64,000 nucleotides of DNA from Azospirillum brasilense (GCA_003241645.1 QFOX01000009.1:1-64000), one strand, 5' to 3'; numbered from the stretch's first letter, positions 29,230 through 39,061 are shown. The notes: a model not told the origin generated them from the sequence alone. Numbers and translations: made by a program.

Positions 29230-30108
29230 ATGCGCCACGTTGTTACCCTGATTTCCTCGCCCGGCACCGTACTGGAGCTTGCGCCGTTTGTCACCCTGCT
29301 CGGCCAGCATGACCAATGCGTGTGGCTGGAGGAAGGCCACGCCGCCGACCTGTATTACACCCTGCCGATCGCGCCGATGCTGCGCAGCATGCTGCAGCAT
29401 ATCTGCAGCAATCTGGGGGTGGATTGCATCGTCCAGCGACGCGAGGGGCGCGAGAAGAAACTGCTCATCTCCGACATGGACTCGACCATGATCGCGCAGG
29501 AATGCATCGACGAGCTGGCCGATAAAGTGGGCTTGCGCGCCCATGTATCTGCCATTACCGAGCGCGCCATGCGCGGCGAGCTGGATTTCAAGGCCGCCCT
29601 GCGCGAACGCGTGGCCCTGCTGAAGGACCTGCCCGCCGCCGCGCTGGAGGAAGTCTATGCCACGCGCATCACGCTCATGCCCGGCGCGCGCGCACTGGTG
29701 CAAACCATGCGCCAGCGTGGGGCGCATTGCGTGCTGGTCTCCGGCGGGTTCACGTTCTTCACGCAGCGCGTGGCCAAGGCCATCGGCTTCCATGCGGATG
29801 AGGCGAACCGGCTGGTGCTGCGCGACGGGCTGCTCACCGGCGAGGTGGAAGAACCAATCCTTGATAAAGAGAGCAAACGCGAAAGCCTGCTGCGCCATGC
29901 CACCGCCAAAGGCGTGCCGCTGGCGCGCAGCATGGCGGTGGGCGACGGGGCGAATGACCTGCCCATGCTGCAAACGGCGGGGCTGGGCGTGGCGTTCCAT
30001 GCGAAGCCGATCGTGGCGGAAGTGGCGCATGCGAGCATTCGCTTCAACGACCTGACCGCGCTGCTGTTCGCGCAAGGCATTCCCAAGCACGATTGGGTAC
30101 TCAACTAA
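29230..30108 (+). CDS. serB: Phosphoserine phosphatase
   Basis: Hydrolyses phosphoserine to serine, the last step of serine synthesis. This 292-residue HAD-family enzyme has motif I SDMDSTMI (nucleophile D82, acid/base D84), motif II SGGFTFF, a Lys in ESKRESLL and motif III GDGANDLPML. The N-terminal 75 residues (MRHVVTLISSPGTVL) form the small domain typical of longer SerB proteins. The ATG at 29230 is the only upstream candidate that keeps that domain, so its promoter must lie inside miaA. Confidence 0.95.
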   Translation: MRHVVTLISSPGTVLELAPFVTLLGQHDQCVWLEEGHAADLYYTLPIAPMLRSMLQHICSNLGVDCIVQRREGREKKLLISDMDSTMIAQECIDELADKVGLRAHVSAITERAMRGELDFKAALRERVALLKDLPAAALEEVYATRITLMPGARALVQTMRQRGAHCVLVSGGFTFFTQRVAKAIGFHADEANRLVLRDGLLTGEVEEPILDKESKRESLLRHATAKGVPLARSMAVGDGANDLPMLQTAGLGVAFHAKPIVAEVAHASIRFNDLTALLFAQGIPKHDWVLN

Positions 30109-30124
30109 TCCTCGTATAAAAGGG

Positions 30125-30204
30125 CACGGCGCGTAGGCGCAAGCCGAGCCGCGAAGCGAGGGGGTCAGCACCGAAGGTGCGAAGGGCGGCGGAACGCCCC
30201 CTTC
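30125..30204. repeat. Dispersed repeat family A, copy 1
   Basis: Begins CACGGCGCGTAGGCGCAAG and ends GGCGGCGGAACGCCCCCTTC, with GAGCCGCGAAGCGAGGGGGTC in the middle split by short variable stretches. Copies with the same ends occur at 38606-38694 and, inverted, at 53546-53631. All three lie between genes. There are short internal hairpins such as CACCGAAGGTG. Confidence 0.75.
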
Positions 30205-30240
30205 TCTTTACTCGTCACCTCCGCCTGCGCGGGGATGACG

Positions 30241-30272
30241 GGTTCGTAAGCGCGCGCGCTAACTCAAACCCG
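30241..30272 (-). repeat. 3'-end hairpin element next to the degP stop codon (copy 2)
   Basis: On the minus strand the degP stop TGA is followed by CGGGTTTGAGTTAG, the stem AGCGCG-CGCGCT, and TACGAACC. It has the same layout as the element after ilvC, with a different but still self-complementary stem. Confidence 0.5.
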
Positions 30273-31718
<1,446 letters not shown>

Positions 31719-31789
31719 ACCATCCTCATTGCAATCATTGGTCGGGTGCACGCGCGGCTGATACGGCGCAGCGCGCGTGGTCCCTGCGG

Positions 31790-32710
31790 CTAGGGGTTCA
31801 GCTCTTTCAGGAATTCTCCGTCGGGGCTGAGCACCATGGTGGTGTCGCCCTGCTTCAGCGTGCGCTTATAGGCCTGCATGGAGCGGTAGAATTTGAAGAA
31901 TTCCGGATCGCGGCCATAAGCGCTGGCGTAGATCTTCGCGGCTTCGCCGTCGCCTTCCCCGCGAATGGTCTCCGCCTTGCGGCGTGCTTCGGCGACGATC
32001 TCGGTGCGCTCACGCTCCGCGCCGGAGCGAATGGCCAGCGCCTTCTCTTCCCCTTCCGCGCGGAAGCGCTGGGCTTCCTTGGTGAAGTCCTTGCGCATGC
32101 GTTCGTACGTCGATTGCGAAATGTCGCTGGGCAGGTCGGCACGCATGATGCGCACATCCACCACCTCGATACCGAAACCGCTGACGCGGCGCGCCGCGGG
32201 TGTGTCGCCGGTTGCTTCGCGGGCTTCGGCGGCGCGGGCCTGCGCGTTCACGTTGTACTGGATCTGGTCCATGATCTGCGAACGCTTGTCGGAAAGCAGG
32301 TCGGAGAGTGAATGGTTCGCCAGCACCCGGCGCATGCTGGACAGCACGATCGAGTTCAGGCGGTTATTCAGGTTCGCCTCGTTCTTCACGGCTTTGTAGA
32401 ATTGCGCCGGATCGGTGATGCGGTAGCGCACGAACGCATCGATCACCACGCGTTCTTCCACGTCGGTCTGGCGGTTCTTGGTGATGAATTCCGCGGGCTG
32501 CGCCTTGAAATCAAGGATGCGCTTATCGAAGAACAGCACGTTCTGCACGAACGGCAGTTTGAAGTTCAGGCCCGGCTCTTTCACCACGCGCTTGATGTCA
32601 CCGAACTGCAGCACGAGTGCTTGCTGCGTTTGCGGCACGATGAACATGGAGCCGGACAGAAGTACCAGCACCAGCAGGGCAGCAAGGCCAAATTTGATCA
32701 GCAGGTTCAT
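31790..32710 (-). CDS. hflC: HflC, FtsH-regulating SPFH/prohibitin membrane protein
   Basis: Forms with HflK a large membrane cage around the FtsH protease. This 306-residue protein has an N-terminal membrane anchor (about 5-25) and the SPFH domain with TQQALVLQFGDIKRVVKEPGLNFKLPF. The later helical part has GIEVVDVRIMRADLP and AEGEEKALAIRSGAERERTEIVAEARRKAE, typical of HflC. It starts 9 bp after hflK, so the two are one operon. Confidence 0.96.
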   Translation of the reverse strand: MNLLIKFGLAALLVLVLLSGSMFIVPQTQQALVLQFGDIKRVVKEPGLNFKLPFVQNVLFFDKRILDFKAQPAEFITKNRQTDVEERVVIDAFVRYRITDPAQFYKAVKNEANLNNRLNSIVLSSMRRVLANHSLSDLLSDKRSQIMDQIQYNVNAQARAAEAREATGDTPAARRVSGFGIEVVDVRIMRADLPSDISQSTYERMRKDFTKEAQRFRAEGEEKALAIRSGAERERTEIVAEARRKAETIRGEGDGEAAKIYASAYGRDPEFFKFYRSMQAYKRTLKQGDTTMVLSPDGEFLKELNP

Positions 32711-32719
32711 GGGTTGCTC

Positions 32720-33919
32720 CTATTGGGCGGCCGGGGTGGTGGAGATCGGGCGGGCGCTGGGCGCAGCCGCGGCGGGCGTGGGCATGGGCAGCATCTGCAC
32801 CATGCCGCCATTGCCACGGGCGGCGGGGTCCACGATCACCTTGGGCATGCCCTGCATCACCTCTTCCATCGTTTCCAGATAGAGGCGCTTCTTGGTCACG
32901 TCCTTAGCGAGGCTGTATTCCGCATAAATCTTGCTGAAACGCGCCACGTCCCCTTCCGCATCGGCGATCACGCGGGCTTTGTAGGCCAGCGCTTCCTGTT
33001 CCATTTGGGCTGCTTCCCCTTTGGCTTTGGGCAGCAGTTCGTTGCGGTAACCTTCCGCCACGGATTCGGCCGTTTCCTTGTTCTGCTCGGCACGCTTCAC
33101 GTCCTGGAACTCATCGATCACCGGTTGCGGCACGTCGGGGCGGCTCAGGTTCACCGCGATGATCTCGATGCCCGCATCGTACTCATCGAAGATGTTCTGC
33201 ATGATGGTCTTGGTATCTTCCGCGATCTGCGATTGCGCGGTGGTCAGCACATCGTCCAGCTTGTTGCGGCCGATCACCTCACGCATGGCCGATTCTGCCA
33301 CGGGCTTGATGCTGCTTTCCGCATCGCGGATGTTGAACAGGAACTTCTCCGGCGCGGCGGCATCGATCTTCCACTGCACCTCGAAATCAATATCCACGAT
33401 GTTGCGATCTTCGGTGAGCATCAGTCCTTCGCGGTTCTGCGGCAGGCCCGCGCCCATCACCGCATCGGCCGACAGGCGGGCGGTGCGCACCGTGGGGTTC
33501 TCGGCCGCACTGCCGCGATAGCCGATCTCGACCTTGTTCACCGAGGTCACGCTGGGGATGATGACCTGCTCCACCGGATACGGCAGGTGGTAATTCAGGC
33601 CGGGATTGGTGGTGCGCTCGTATTCACCGAAACGCAGCACGATACCGAGCTCATCCGAATTCACGCGGTAGATGCCCGAGGCCAGCCATAGCACGAAAAT
33701 GCCGAGGATGACCGCGAACGCGATGCGCTTTTCATTGCCGTCATTCGGCGCGCCGTTGCCCAGCATGCCATGCATGCGTGCACGGCTTTGGCGCAACAGC
33801 TGGTCCAAATCCGGTTTCTGGCCGGGGCCTTGCGGGCGCTGGTTGTCGTTGCTGCCGGAACCGGTGGGACGCCCGCCGGGCAAGGGTTTTTTGCCCCAGG
33901 GGTTCGGTTGTTTGGTCAT
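32720..33919 (-). CDS. hflK: HflK, FtsH-regulating SPFH/prohibitin membrane protein
   Basis: Partner of HflC. The 399-residue protein has a Gly/Pro-rich cytoplasmic N-terminus (PWGKKPLPGGRPTG), one membrane helix (about 68-85), the SPFH domain with DELGIVLRFGEYERTTNPGLNYHLPYP, and a long helix leading to TKKRLYLETMEEVMQGMPKVIVD, a HflK hallmark. The C-terminal tail is Ala/Pro-rich. It is divergent from the mrp gene, with about 90 bp between starts. Confidence 0.96.
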   Translation of the reverse strand: MTKQPNPWGKKPLPGGRPTGSGSNDNQRPQGPGQKPDLDQLLRQSRARMHGMLGNGAPNDGNEKRIAFAVILGIFVLWLASGIYRVNSDELGIVLRFGEYERTTNPGLNYHLPYPVEQVIIPSVTSVNKVEIGYRGSAAENPTVRTARLSADAVMGAGLPQNREGLMLTEDRNIVDIDFEVQWKIDAAAPEKFLFNIRDAESSIKPVAESAMREVIGRNKLDDVLTTAQSQIAEDTKTIMQNIFDEYDAGIEIIAVNLSRPDVPQPVIDEFQDVKRAEQNKETAESVAEGYRNELLPKAKGEAAQMEQEALAYKARVIADAEGDVARFSKIYAEYSLAKDVTKKRLYLETMEEVMQGMPKVIVDPAARGNGGMVQMLPMPTPAAAAPSARPISTTPAAQ

Positions 33920-34008
33920 GCGCTATCCTGTGCGGTCGGAATGGTTTTTCTTGCTGAAGCGTATCAGCCGCTTACATATAGAGGCATCAACGCCCCGCTT
34001 CAAGCAAC

Positions 34009-34818
34009 ATGGAACAGCCCGTGAACGACCCCCGCGCCAAAGCCGTCTGGAACACCAACCGCCTGCCCCATGTGGGCCGGGTCATCGCCATTGCCTCGGG
34101 CAAGGGCGGCGTCGGCAAATCCACCACCACGGTGAACCTTGCGCTGGCCTTGCTGCAGCAGGGCATGCGCGTGGGCGTGCTGGATGCCGATATTTACGGC
34201 CCCTCGATTCCCAGCATGCTGGGCCTGCGCAGCCACCCCCACCCCGACGTGAAGGACGGGCAGATGCTGCCGCTCGTTGGCATGGGCGTGCGCACCATGT
34301 CGATGGGGTTCATCGTCAAGAATCAGGCCGCCGTGCTGCGGGGGCCCATGATCAGCAAAACGCTGCAGCAATTCCTGCGCGGCGTGGCGTGGGGCACGAA
34401 AGCTTCGCCGCTGGATGTGCTGCTGATCGACCTGCCGCCCGGCACGGGTGATGTGCCGATCTCGCTGGCGCAGGCCGTGCCGCTGGATGGCGCCATCATC
34501 GTCACCACGCCGCAGGAACTCGCCGTGCTGGATGCCGACAAAGCCGCGCAGATGTTCCGTAAGTTAGAGGTGCCCATTCTTGGGGTCATCGAGAATATGA
34601 GTTACTTCCTCGACCCGCAGGGGCAGGCGCACCATTTGTTCGGCACGGGCGGCGGCGAAGGGCTCGCCAAGCAATACGCGGTGCCGTTCCTTGGTGAATT
34701 GCCGCTGGAGCCCGCCCTGGGTGCGGCGGCCGATAAGGGAACGAATTATTTAAGCGACCACCCGAAGAGCGATACCACGCAAGCCTTCTGGCGCATCGCG
34801 GCGCGGCTACTTAGCTAG
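34009..34818 (+). CDS. mrp: Mrp/ApbC-type P-loop ATPase lacking all cysteines and the N-terminal DUF59 domain
   Basis: Mrp/NBP35 proteins normally carry and transfer iron-sulfur clusters. This 269-residue copy keeps the deviant Walker [10 protein letters not shown] (31-39), [14 protein letters not shown] and [11 protein letters not shown]. It has no cysteine at all: where the family has CPHC after ENMSYF, the sequence reads LDPQGQ (about 201-206). The usual N-terminal DUF59/MIP18 domain is also absent. I infer an ATPase that cannot bridge a cluster in the standard way. Its stop overlaps that of convergent thyX by 4 bp. Confidence 0.85.
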   Translation: MEQPVNDPRAKAVWNTNRLPHVGRVIAIASGKGGVGKSTTTVNLALALLQQGMRVGVLDADIYGPSIPSMLGLRSHPHPDVKDGQMLPLVGMGVRTMSMGFIVKNQAAVLRGPMISKTLQQFLRGVAWGTKASPLDVLLIDLPPGTGDVPISLAQAVPLDGAIIVTTPQELAVLDADKAAQMFRKLEVPILGVIENMSYFLDPQGQAHHLFGTGGGEGLAKQYAVPFLGELPLEPALGAAADKGTNYLSDHPKSDTTQAFWRIAARLLS

Positions 34819-35747
34819 TTGCTCAGGCTGGTCTGAAGCTCGTCCCACTCGCGTTTGGTGAGGCCGGATGTTTCCTGCGTCACCTTCTCGCCGGCGATCA
34901 TGCGCTTGACCACGCCCATGCCGCTGCGCGACAGGCGCGTGCCATGCAAGCGGTGTTCTTCGAACGCTTCGTGCGCGAACGGCACCCATTTCTTCACCAC
35001 GTCGATCATCGCGTCGGCATAGGCGCGGATCTCGTATTGCGCGTGGCTGTCGGCGCGCAGCATCAGGAAATGCATGAGGTTGTGCAGGTCGATCTTCCAG
35101 TACCACTGGGTGTAGTAGTTCATGGTCAGGTTCATGCGCGCCAGCTCACGCGCGATGCCGGAGCGCTCCACGTCAATGACGTTGCCATCGTTGGTGGCGT
35201 TCATCAGCTCTTCGTAATGGCCATAGACGCGTTCGGAATCGCCTTTGAGAATTTCCAGCACGCGGGCGGATTCTTCCGGCGAGAGCGCGGTGCCCTCAGC
35301 GCGGCCCTGATGGTTCTTCTTGCTTTGCGGCGACAGCATCTCGGGCGTGGGAATGTAGAATTCCTTGTCCATGATCGAGTAGCGCGCGCTGTATTCGTTC
35401 ACGTTCGCGGTGCGGTGGCGGATCCACTGGCGGGCCACGAAAATGGGCAGCTTCACGTGGAATTTGATCTCGCACATTTCGAACGGGGTGCTGTGCCAGT
35501 GGCGCATCAGGTAGTTGATGAGGCCCTTGTCCTGGCTCACCTGCTTGGTGCCGCGGCCATACGAAACGCGGGCCGCCTGCACGATGGCGGCATCGTCGCC
35601 CATGTAGTCCACCACGCGGATGAAGCCATGGTCCAGCACCGGAATGGGATCATACAGGATTTCTTCAAGCGCAGGGCTGGTGGCGCGTTTCGTGCTGAAC
35701 AATTCGTCCTGCAGGGGTTTTTCATCCATTTTTTCCACCGCGCCCAT
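34815..35747 (-). CDS. thyX: Flavin-dependent thymidylate synthase
   Basis: Makes dTMP from dUMP using methylene-tetrahydrofolate, NADPH and FAD. The 310-residue protein has the ThyX signature [11 protein letters not shown] (110-120), the RHR-x7-S motif, with further family blocks [16 protein letters not shown] and [18 protein letters not shown]. The ATG at 35747 has GGAG seven bases upstream. It is longer than the shortest bacterial ThyX proteins, as is usual in alphaproteobacteria. Confidence 0.97.
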   Translation of the reverse strand: MGAVEKMDEKPLQDELFSTKRATSPALEEILYDPIPVLDHGFIRVVDYMGDDAAIVQAARVSYGRGTKQVSQDKGLINYLMRHWHSTPFEMCEIKFHVKLPIFVARQWIRHRTANVNEYSARYSIMDKEFYIPTPEMLSPQSKKNHQGRAEGTALSPEESARVLEILKGDSERVYGHYEELMNATNDGNVIDVERSGIARELARMNLTMNYYTQWYWKIDLHNLMHFLMLRADSHAQYEIRAYADAMIDVVKKWVPFAHEAFEEHRLHGTRLSRSGMGVVKRMIAGEKVTQETSGLTKREWDELQTSLSN

Positions 35748-35847
35748 CCTTAAGCTCCATCGTTTTTTGGCATGCTAGCGCTCGGCACATAGAATGCAAT
35801 GCACATCCTACGTTCTATTCACAATCCTGTAGCCATCATGGCTAGTG

Positions 35848-35935
35848 GGCGAGGTCAGCAGACCGCGCGAGCCATCAGCCCGCGAATGCGGCGCGCAGGC
35901 ATCGCACAGTATGTGCGATCTGCCGGAGCATTATA
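35848..35935. repeat. Structured repeat family B, copy 1
   Basis: Hairpin 1 is GGTC-AGCA-GACC. A linker follows (GAGCCATCAGCCCGCG), then hairpin 2 ATCGCACA-GTA-TGTGCGAT and the tail CTGCCGGAGCATTATA. A second full copy is at 55221-55317 and a 5' half at 38885-38933. The stems differ between copies but remain paired. Confidence 0.7.
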
Positions 35936-35966
35936 AAAAGAAAACACCCGCCACGTGGGCGGGTGT
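35935..35966 (-). terminator. Intrinsic terminator downstream of the 786-residue protein gene
   Basis: A perfect 9-bp stem ACACCCGCC (35944-35952) with GGCGGGTGT (35958-35966) is followed on the minus strand by TTTTCTTTTT. It lies 33 bp after the stop at 35999, in the correct orientation. Confidence 0.88.
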
Positions 35967-35998
35967 GGGTAATTAGGTTAGTAGGTTGATTCGCCGCG

Positions 35999-38359
35999 TT
36001 ATGCGTTGCTGCGCGCGCCGATCTCCTGCCCGTTGGCACCGAAGCGCAGCGACTGCAGCGAGCCGTCTTCGTTGCGCAGCACGGCACCCTGCATCACGTT
36101 GCCGCTGCGGAAGGCGAGCGCAGCGTTGGCCGCAGCTTCGCGGGCACGCTGGGTCTGCTCCACGGCGGCCACTTGCAGGCCACGGTCGGCCCGGCCAGCG
36201 GCACCGTCGGTCGCCGCCACCTGCGTGGCTTGCGGATGGGCGCGGTCGTAGCGGCGCTCGGCCCACATGCCGCTGAAGATGCTGACGATGCCACCCACAA
36301 TGGTGCCACCGATGGCACCTGCCGGCACGGTCAGCGGGGCGAACGGGCCGCCGCACAGGCCGAGGCCCGCACCACCAGCCGCAAACGTGCCAATGGTGGC
36401 CAGCTGCACGCCGGCGCGGTTCTGGGTGCGCTCATCGTCACGGGCAATGGCCACGCCCAGCTCACCGGTGTGGTAGACCGGCGCAATGAAGGCACCGGCA
36501 CGCATTACACCGATTTTCAGGGCACTGAGCGAGGTAGCGGTCAATGCGGTGGTGTTGGCAGCGCTGACACCGCGCACAAGCGTGTTCTCGGCGGTCGCGG
36601 TTTCCACGGCGGCGGTCGCCGGCGTTGCAACCAAGCCCGCCACGCCAAGGAAGCCAAGCGCGCCGCCAATGCCGGCAAGGCCACGGCCAACATACGGAAC
36701 GCTGCGCAGTTTGCCGAGGCTGCTGGAAAGGCGGCCCAGCATGCCGGTGCGGCTGGCGGCCTGCGCCACATCGGCGGTCGCATCGACCGTTTCTGCCGCC
36801 GCCGCCGCAGCGGCCGGTGCAGCACCGTTGCCACGCAGGTTATTGAAGGCTTCGCGCGCGTTGCGCACATCGTTCCCGGCGCTTTCGACCACGCGGCTGG
36901 CGACCGGCTCGGTCACGAAACCGAACGCGTTGCCAATGCCACGGCCCGCCATACGCGGCCAGTTGAACGGGTTTTTCCAGCTGAGCGATTCACCGGCCTG
37001 ATCGGCCACGGCACCCACGGCACGCACAGTGGCGTGCGAGCTGCCGCGCAGGTTGCCCACGCGCTCTTCGGGTGCACCGAAGCGATCGGCGCGGGTCTGC
37101 GCGTGTTCATAACGCTGCTGCGCGCGTTCCAGTTCGCTGCGCACGGCTTCGGCGCTTTCCGGGCGGCGGAAGAACGAGCGGCGCTCGCCAGCTTCGGCAC
37201 GCGCCAGGCGCGCTTCAAGATCATCCACGCGTTGGGCGGCACTGGAAGCGGCACCTTGCGCACGTTCGGAGGGTTTCACCACATGGCGGCGGGTCAGCGA
37301 TTCGGTCGCGCCACGGGCGACCTGCACCGTACCCACGGCACCGAGGCCAGCACCCACGACTTCTTCCGGCGTATCGATGCCGCTCAGGCGCTCGCCCATG
37401 CGCTGGGTGAAGCCGTTGCCTGCACGGCGCACTGCGTCGGCGGCGGTGCCGGTCACGCTTGCATCCGCACCGATGGGGTTGCCGTTCGCATCCGTCTGCG
37501 CGCCGGGCGCGTTCGGGGTGGGGTTCTCGCTGCTGGGGGCCGCGATGTTCATGTTGTTGCCGGCTGCGTCCTGCGCGACACCCCCGCGGCTGAGGAACTC
37601 ACCAAGGCGTGCACCATTGATGCCGCCAATTTCCGGCACTTTGGCGAATTCGTCGCGCACGATGCCCATGTCGGTATCGACCAGCGCGCGTTGCAGGTGC
37701 TCATCGAAGCTGCGGGCGGGGGCTTGCCCATCGAAATACTGGCCGACCCACGGCAGCTGGGCCAGCAGCGGGCGCACGAAATCCCATGCGGTGGCGAAGG
37801 CCGCGCGGGTGTAGGCCCACACATTGCCAAAACTCGAGAACATGCCGCCACGGTTTTCCGACTGCGCCTGCAGCACGCTGCCATAGGCCGCACCGATCTC
37901 GCGGGCCTGCGCCTCGCTGAGCTGGCTATTGAAGCCTTCATTGATCACATCGCTGCCAAAGCCCAGAATGCCTTTGGCGAAATCCACCGGAAGCATCAGC
38001 CCGTTGCCGACGGCACCGGCCACGCGCACGGTACCGGTCACGGCACCGGCCACACCGCTGGCGGCATCCATGCCCACGCCGAGGCCAAGGGCACGCGCCG
38101 CGTCGGCCAGCGGGCCGGTCACGGTGCTGAGTTGTTCACGGGTGGGGGCGGTGCCCGATACCCAGCTTTTCAGTTGGTCCAGCGCGCCCTGGCGTTGCGC
38201 CGGGTCCTGGATCGCGAGAATATCACCGTAGGCCTTCATGAGCGCCGACACCTGATCCGCGTAGCCTTTGTAGGGTGCGCGCAGCTCATCGTAGCTGTAG
38301 CGCAGCGCCAGGCTTTCCTGCGGGGTGGTGGTGGGTGCGGGGGTCTGTTCGTTACTCAT
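35999..38359 (-). CDS. Very large Ala/Gly-rich protein of unknown function
   Basis: A 786-residue protein I do not recognise. It has a helical N-terminal region (about 15-250), a Pro/Asn/Gly-rich linker (about 275-310), and a coiled-coil-like segment AQRVDDLEARLARAEAGERRS (about 370-420). A C-terminal part holds hydrophobic Gly/Ala-rich stretches (VGRGLAGIGGALGFLGVAGLV and the Gly-rich LTVPAGAIGGTIVGGIVSIF) that look membrane-active. There is no N-terminal signal peptide. AGGAG precedes the ATG and a terminator follows the stop, so it is its own transcription unit. A role at the membrane or as an exported protein is conceivable but unsupported. Confidence 0.75.
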   Translation of the reverse strand: MSNEQTPAPTTTPQESLALRYSYDELRAPYKGYADQVSALMKAYGDILAIQDPAQRQGALDQLKSWVSGTAPTREQLSTVTGPLADAARALGLGVGMDAASGVAGAVTGTVRVAGAVGNGLMLPVDFAKGILGFGSDVINEGFNSQLSEAQAREIGAAYGSVLQAQSENRGGMFSSFGNVWAYTRAAFATAWDFVRPLLAQLPWVGQYFDGQAPARSFDEHLQRALVDTDMGIVRDEFAKVPEIGGINGARLGEFLSRGGVAQDAAGNNMNIAAPSSENPTPNAPGAQTDANGNPIGADASVTGTAADAVRRAGNGFTQRMGERLSGIDTPEEVVGAGLGAVGTVQVARGATESLTRRHVVKPSERAQGAASSAAQRVDDLEARLARAEAGERRSFFRRPESAEAVRSELERAQQRYEHAQTRADRFGAPEERVGNLRGSSHATVRAVGAVADQAGESLSWKNPFNWPRMAGRGIGNAFGFVTEPVASRVVESAGNDVRNAREAFNNLRGNGAAPAAAAAAAETVDATADVAQAASRTGMLGRLSSSLGKLRSVPYVGRGLAGIGGALGFLGVAGLVATPATAAVETATAENTLVRGVSAANTTALTATSLSALKIGVMRAGAFIAPVYHTGELGVAIARDDERTQNRAGVQLATIGTFAAGGAGLGLCGGPFAPLTVPAGAIGGTIVGGIVSIFSGMWAERRYDRAHPQATQVAATDGAAGRADRGLQVAAVEQTQRAREAAANAALAFRSGNVMQGAVLRNEDGSLQSLRFGANGQEIGARSNA

Positions 38360-38474
38360 GTTAGTCTCCTACAAGCTCGACACTATCAAAGGTCTGTGAC
38401 GGTTTCATGACGGTTTGGCGTCAGGGGCGTGAAAACACGCCGTATTTCTTTGCGCGCAAGCACGCGCGAAAGGG

Positions 38475-38590
38475 GTTGCGTCCCCTTCGTTCGCTACGCT
38501 CACTGACCCATTGGCTCCTTTACAGTCGCCTCTCTTCGCCAACGCTTCGAGTCCGCTACGCGGCTCGCCCTTCGGGCTACGCACGCACTG
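38475..38590. repeat. Low-complexity repeat-like stretch upstream of the tmRNA locus
   Basis: Between the 786-residue gene and tmRNA the DNA has repeat-type text (CTTCGTTCGCTACGCTCACTG, TCCGCTACGCGGCTCGCCC) with many short palindromes. A 76-codon minus-strand frame (38405-38635) covers it, but its predicted protein looks like translated repeat, so I do not call a gene. Confidence 0.45.
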
Positions 38591-38605
38591 CATCAACGTT
38601 GGGTG

Positions 38606-38694
38606 GATACGGCGCGTAGGCGCACGCCGAGCCACGAGCGAAGCGACGTGCGGGGGTCAGCGGCAACGCCGCGAAGGGCGGCGGAACGCCCCCT
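38606..38694. repeat. Dispersed repeat family A, copy 2
   Basis: Shares the ends TACGGCGCGTAGGCG and GGGCGGCGGAACGCCCCCTTC with the copy at 30125-30204, and the middle GGGGGTCAGC. The internal variable parts (CCACGAGCGAAGCGACGTG, GGCAACGCC) differ but also form short palindromes. It lies 50 bp upstream of the tmRNA promoter. Confidence 0.75.
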
Positions 38695-38725
38695 TCAGGG
38701 CCGCAGGGCTAATGCTCCAAGACAA

Positions 38726-38786
38726 GAAGAAGCAGGGCAGCACTTGCGTATCGCACGGTAATCGCCTATATTTGACCTGCTTCTTC
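38726..38786 (+). promoter_or_regulatory. tmRNA promoter flanked by an 11-bp inverted repeat
   Basis: TTGCGT (38744-38749) and TATATT (38767-38772) are separated by exactly 17 bp, placing transcription start near 38779, just before the tmRNA acceptor piece. GAAGAAGCAGG (38726-38736) and its exact complement CCTGCTTCTTC (38776-38786) bracket the two hexamers. The second arm would be inside the transcript. Confidence 0.65.
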
Positions 38787-38884
38787 GGAAGCTATGGTGA
38801 TAAACGCGACGTGGAATAGTCGGATTGGACCCGGGGGCAGTACCCGGCAGGTCCACCAGAATTTGAATGCTTCTCGATAAGCCG

Positions 38885-38933
38885 GGCAGCAAGGTCAGCA
38901 GACCTTGCCAGCCATGAGCCCGCGAAGCGGCAT
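38885..38933. repeat. Structured repeat family B, partial copy inside the tmRNA spacer
   Basis: GCAAGGTC-AGCA-GACCTTGC forms a perfect 8-bp hairpin, followed by CAGCCATGAGCCCGCGAAGCGGC, the family linker. The second hairpin of the full copies (35848, 55221) is missing. It lies between the CCA end of the acceptor RNA (38858) and the 5' end of the coding RNA (38978), so it would be cut out during maturation. Confidence 0.65.
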
Positions 38934-39061
38934 TCCATGGTGAATCCAGCAGGATGAGCCGGGAATGAACAAAGTTTGGGCCTGAAGTAGGATCGACAAC
39001 CGCAATAAAGGCTTCGCTTTTGCCCGGGATGATTCCGCCGTTATCGGGTTGTTTTTTAAGT

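Noticed and set aside
36173..38410. 745-codon plus-strand frame opposite the 786-residue protein gene
   Set aside because: The minus-strand frame has a good ribosome site, normal start and terminator; the plus-strand frame has none and is Gly/His/Arg-rich.
38405..38635. Possible 76-residue gene upstream of tmRNA
   Set aside because: It covers repeat-like DNA, has no ribosome site, and its product resembles translated palindromic repeat.
38821..38860. A tRNA gene ending in CCA
   Set aside because: Only a T-arm and half of an acceptor stem are present; the other half is at 38978-38984 with a tag frame after it, so this is the acceptor piece of a split tmRNA.
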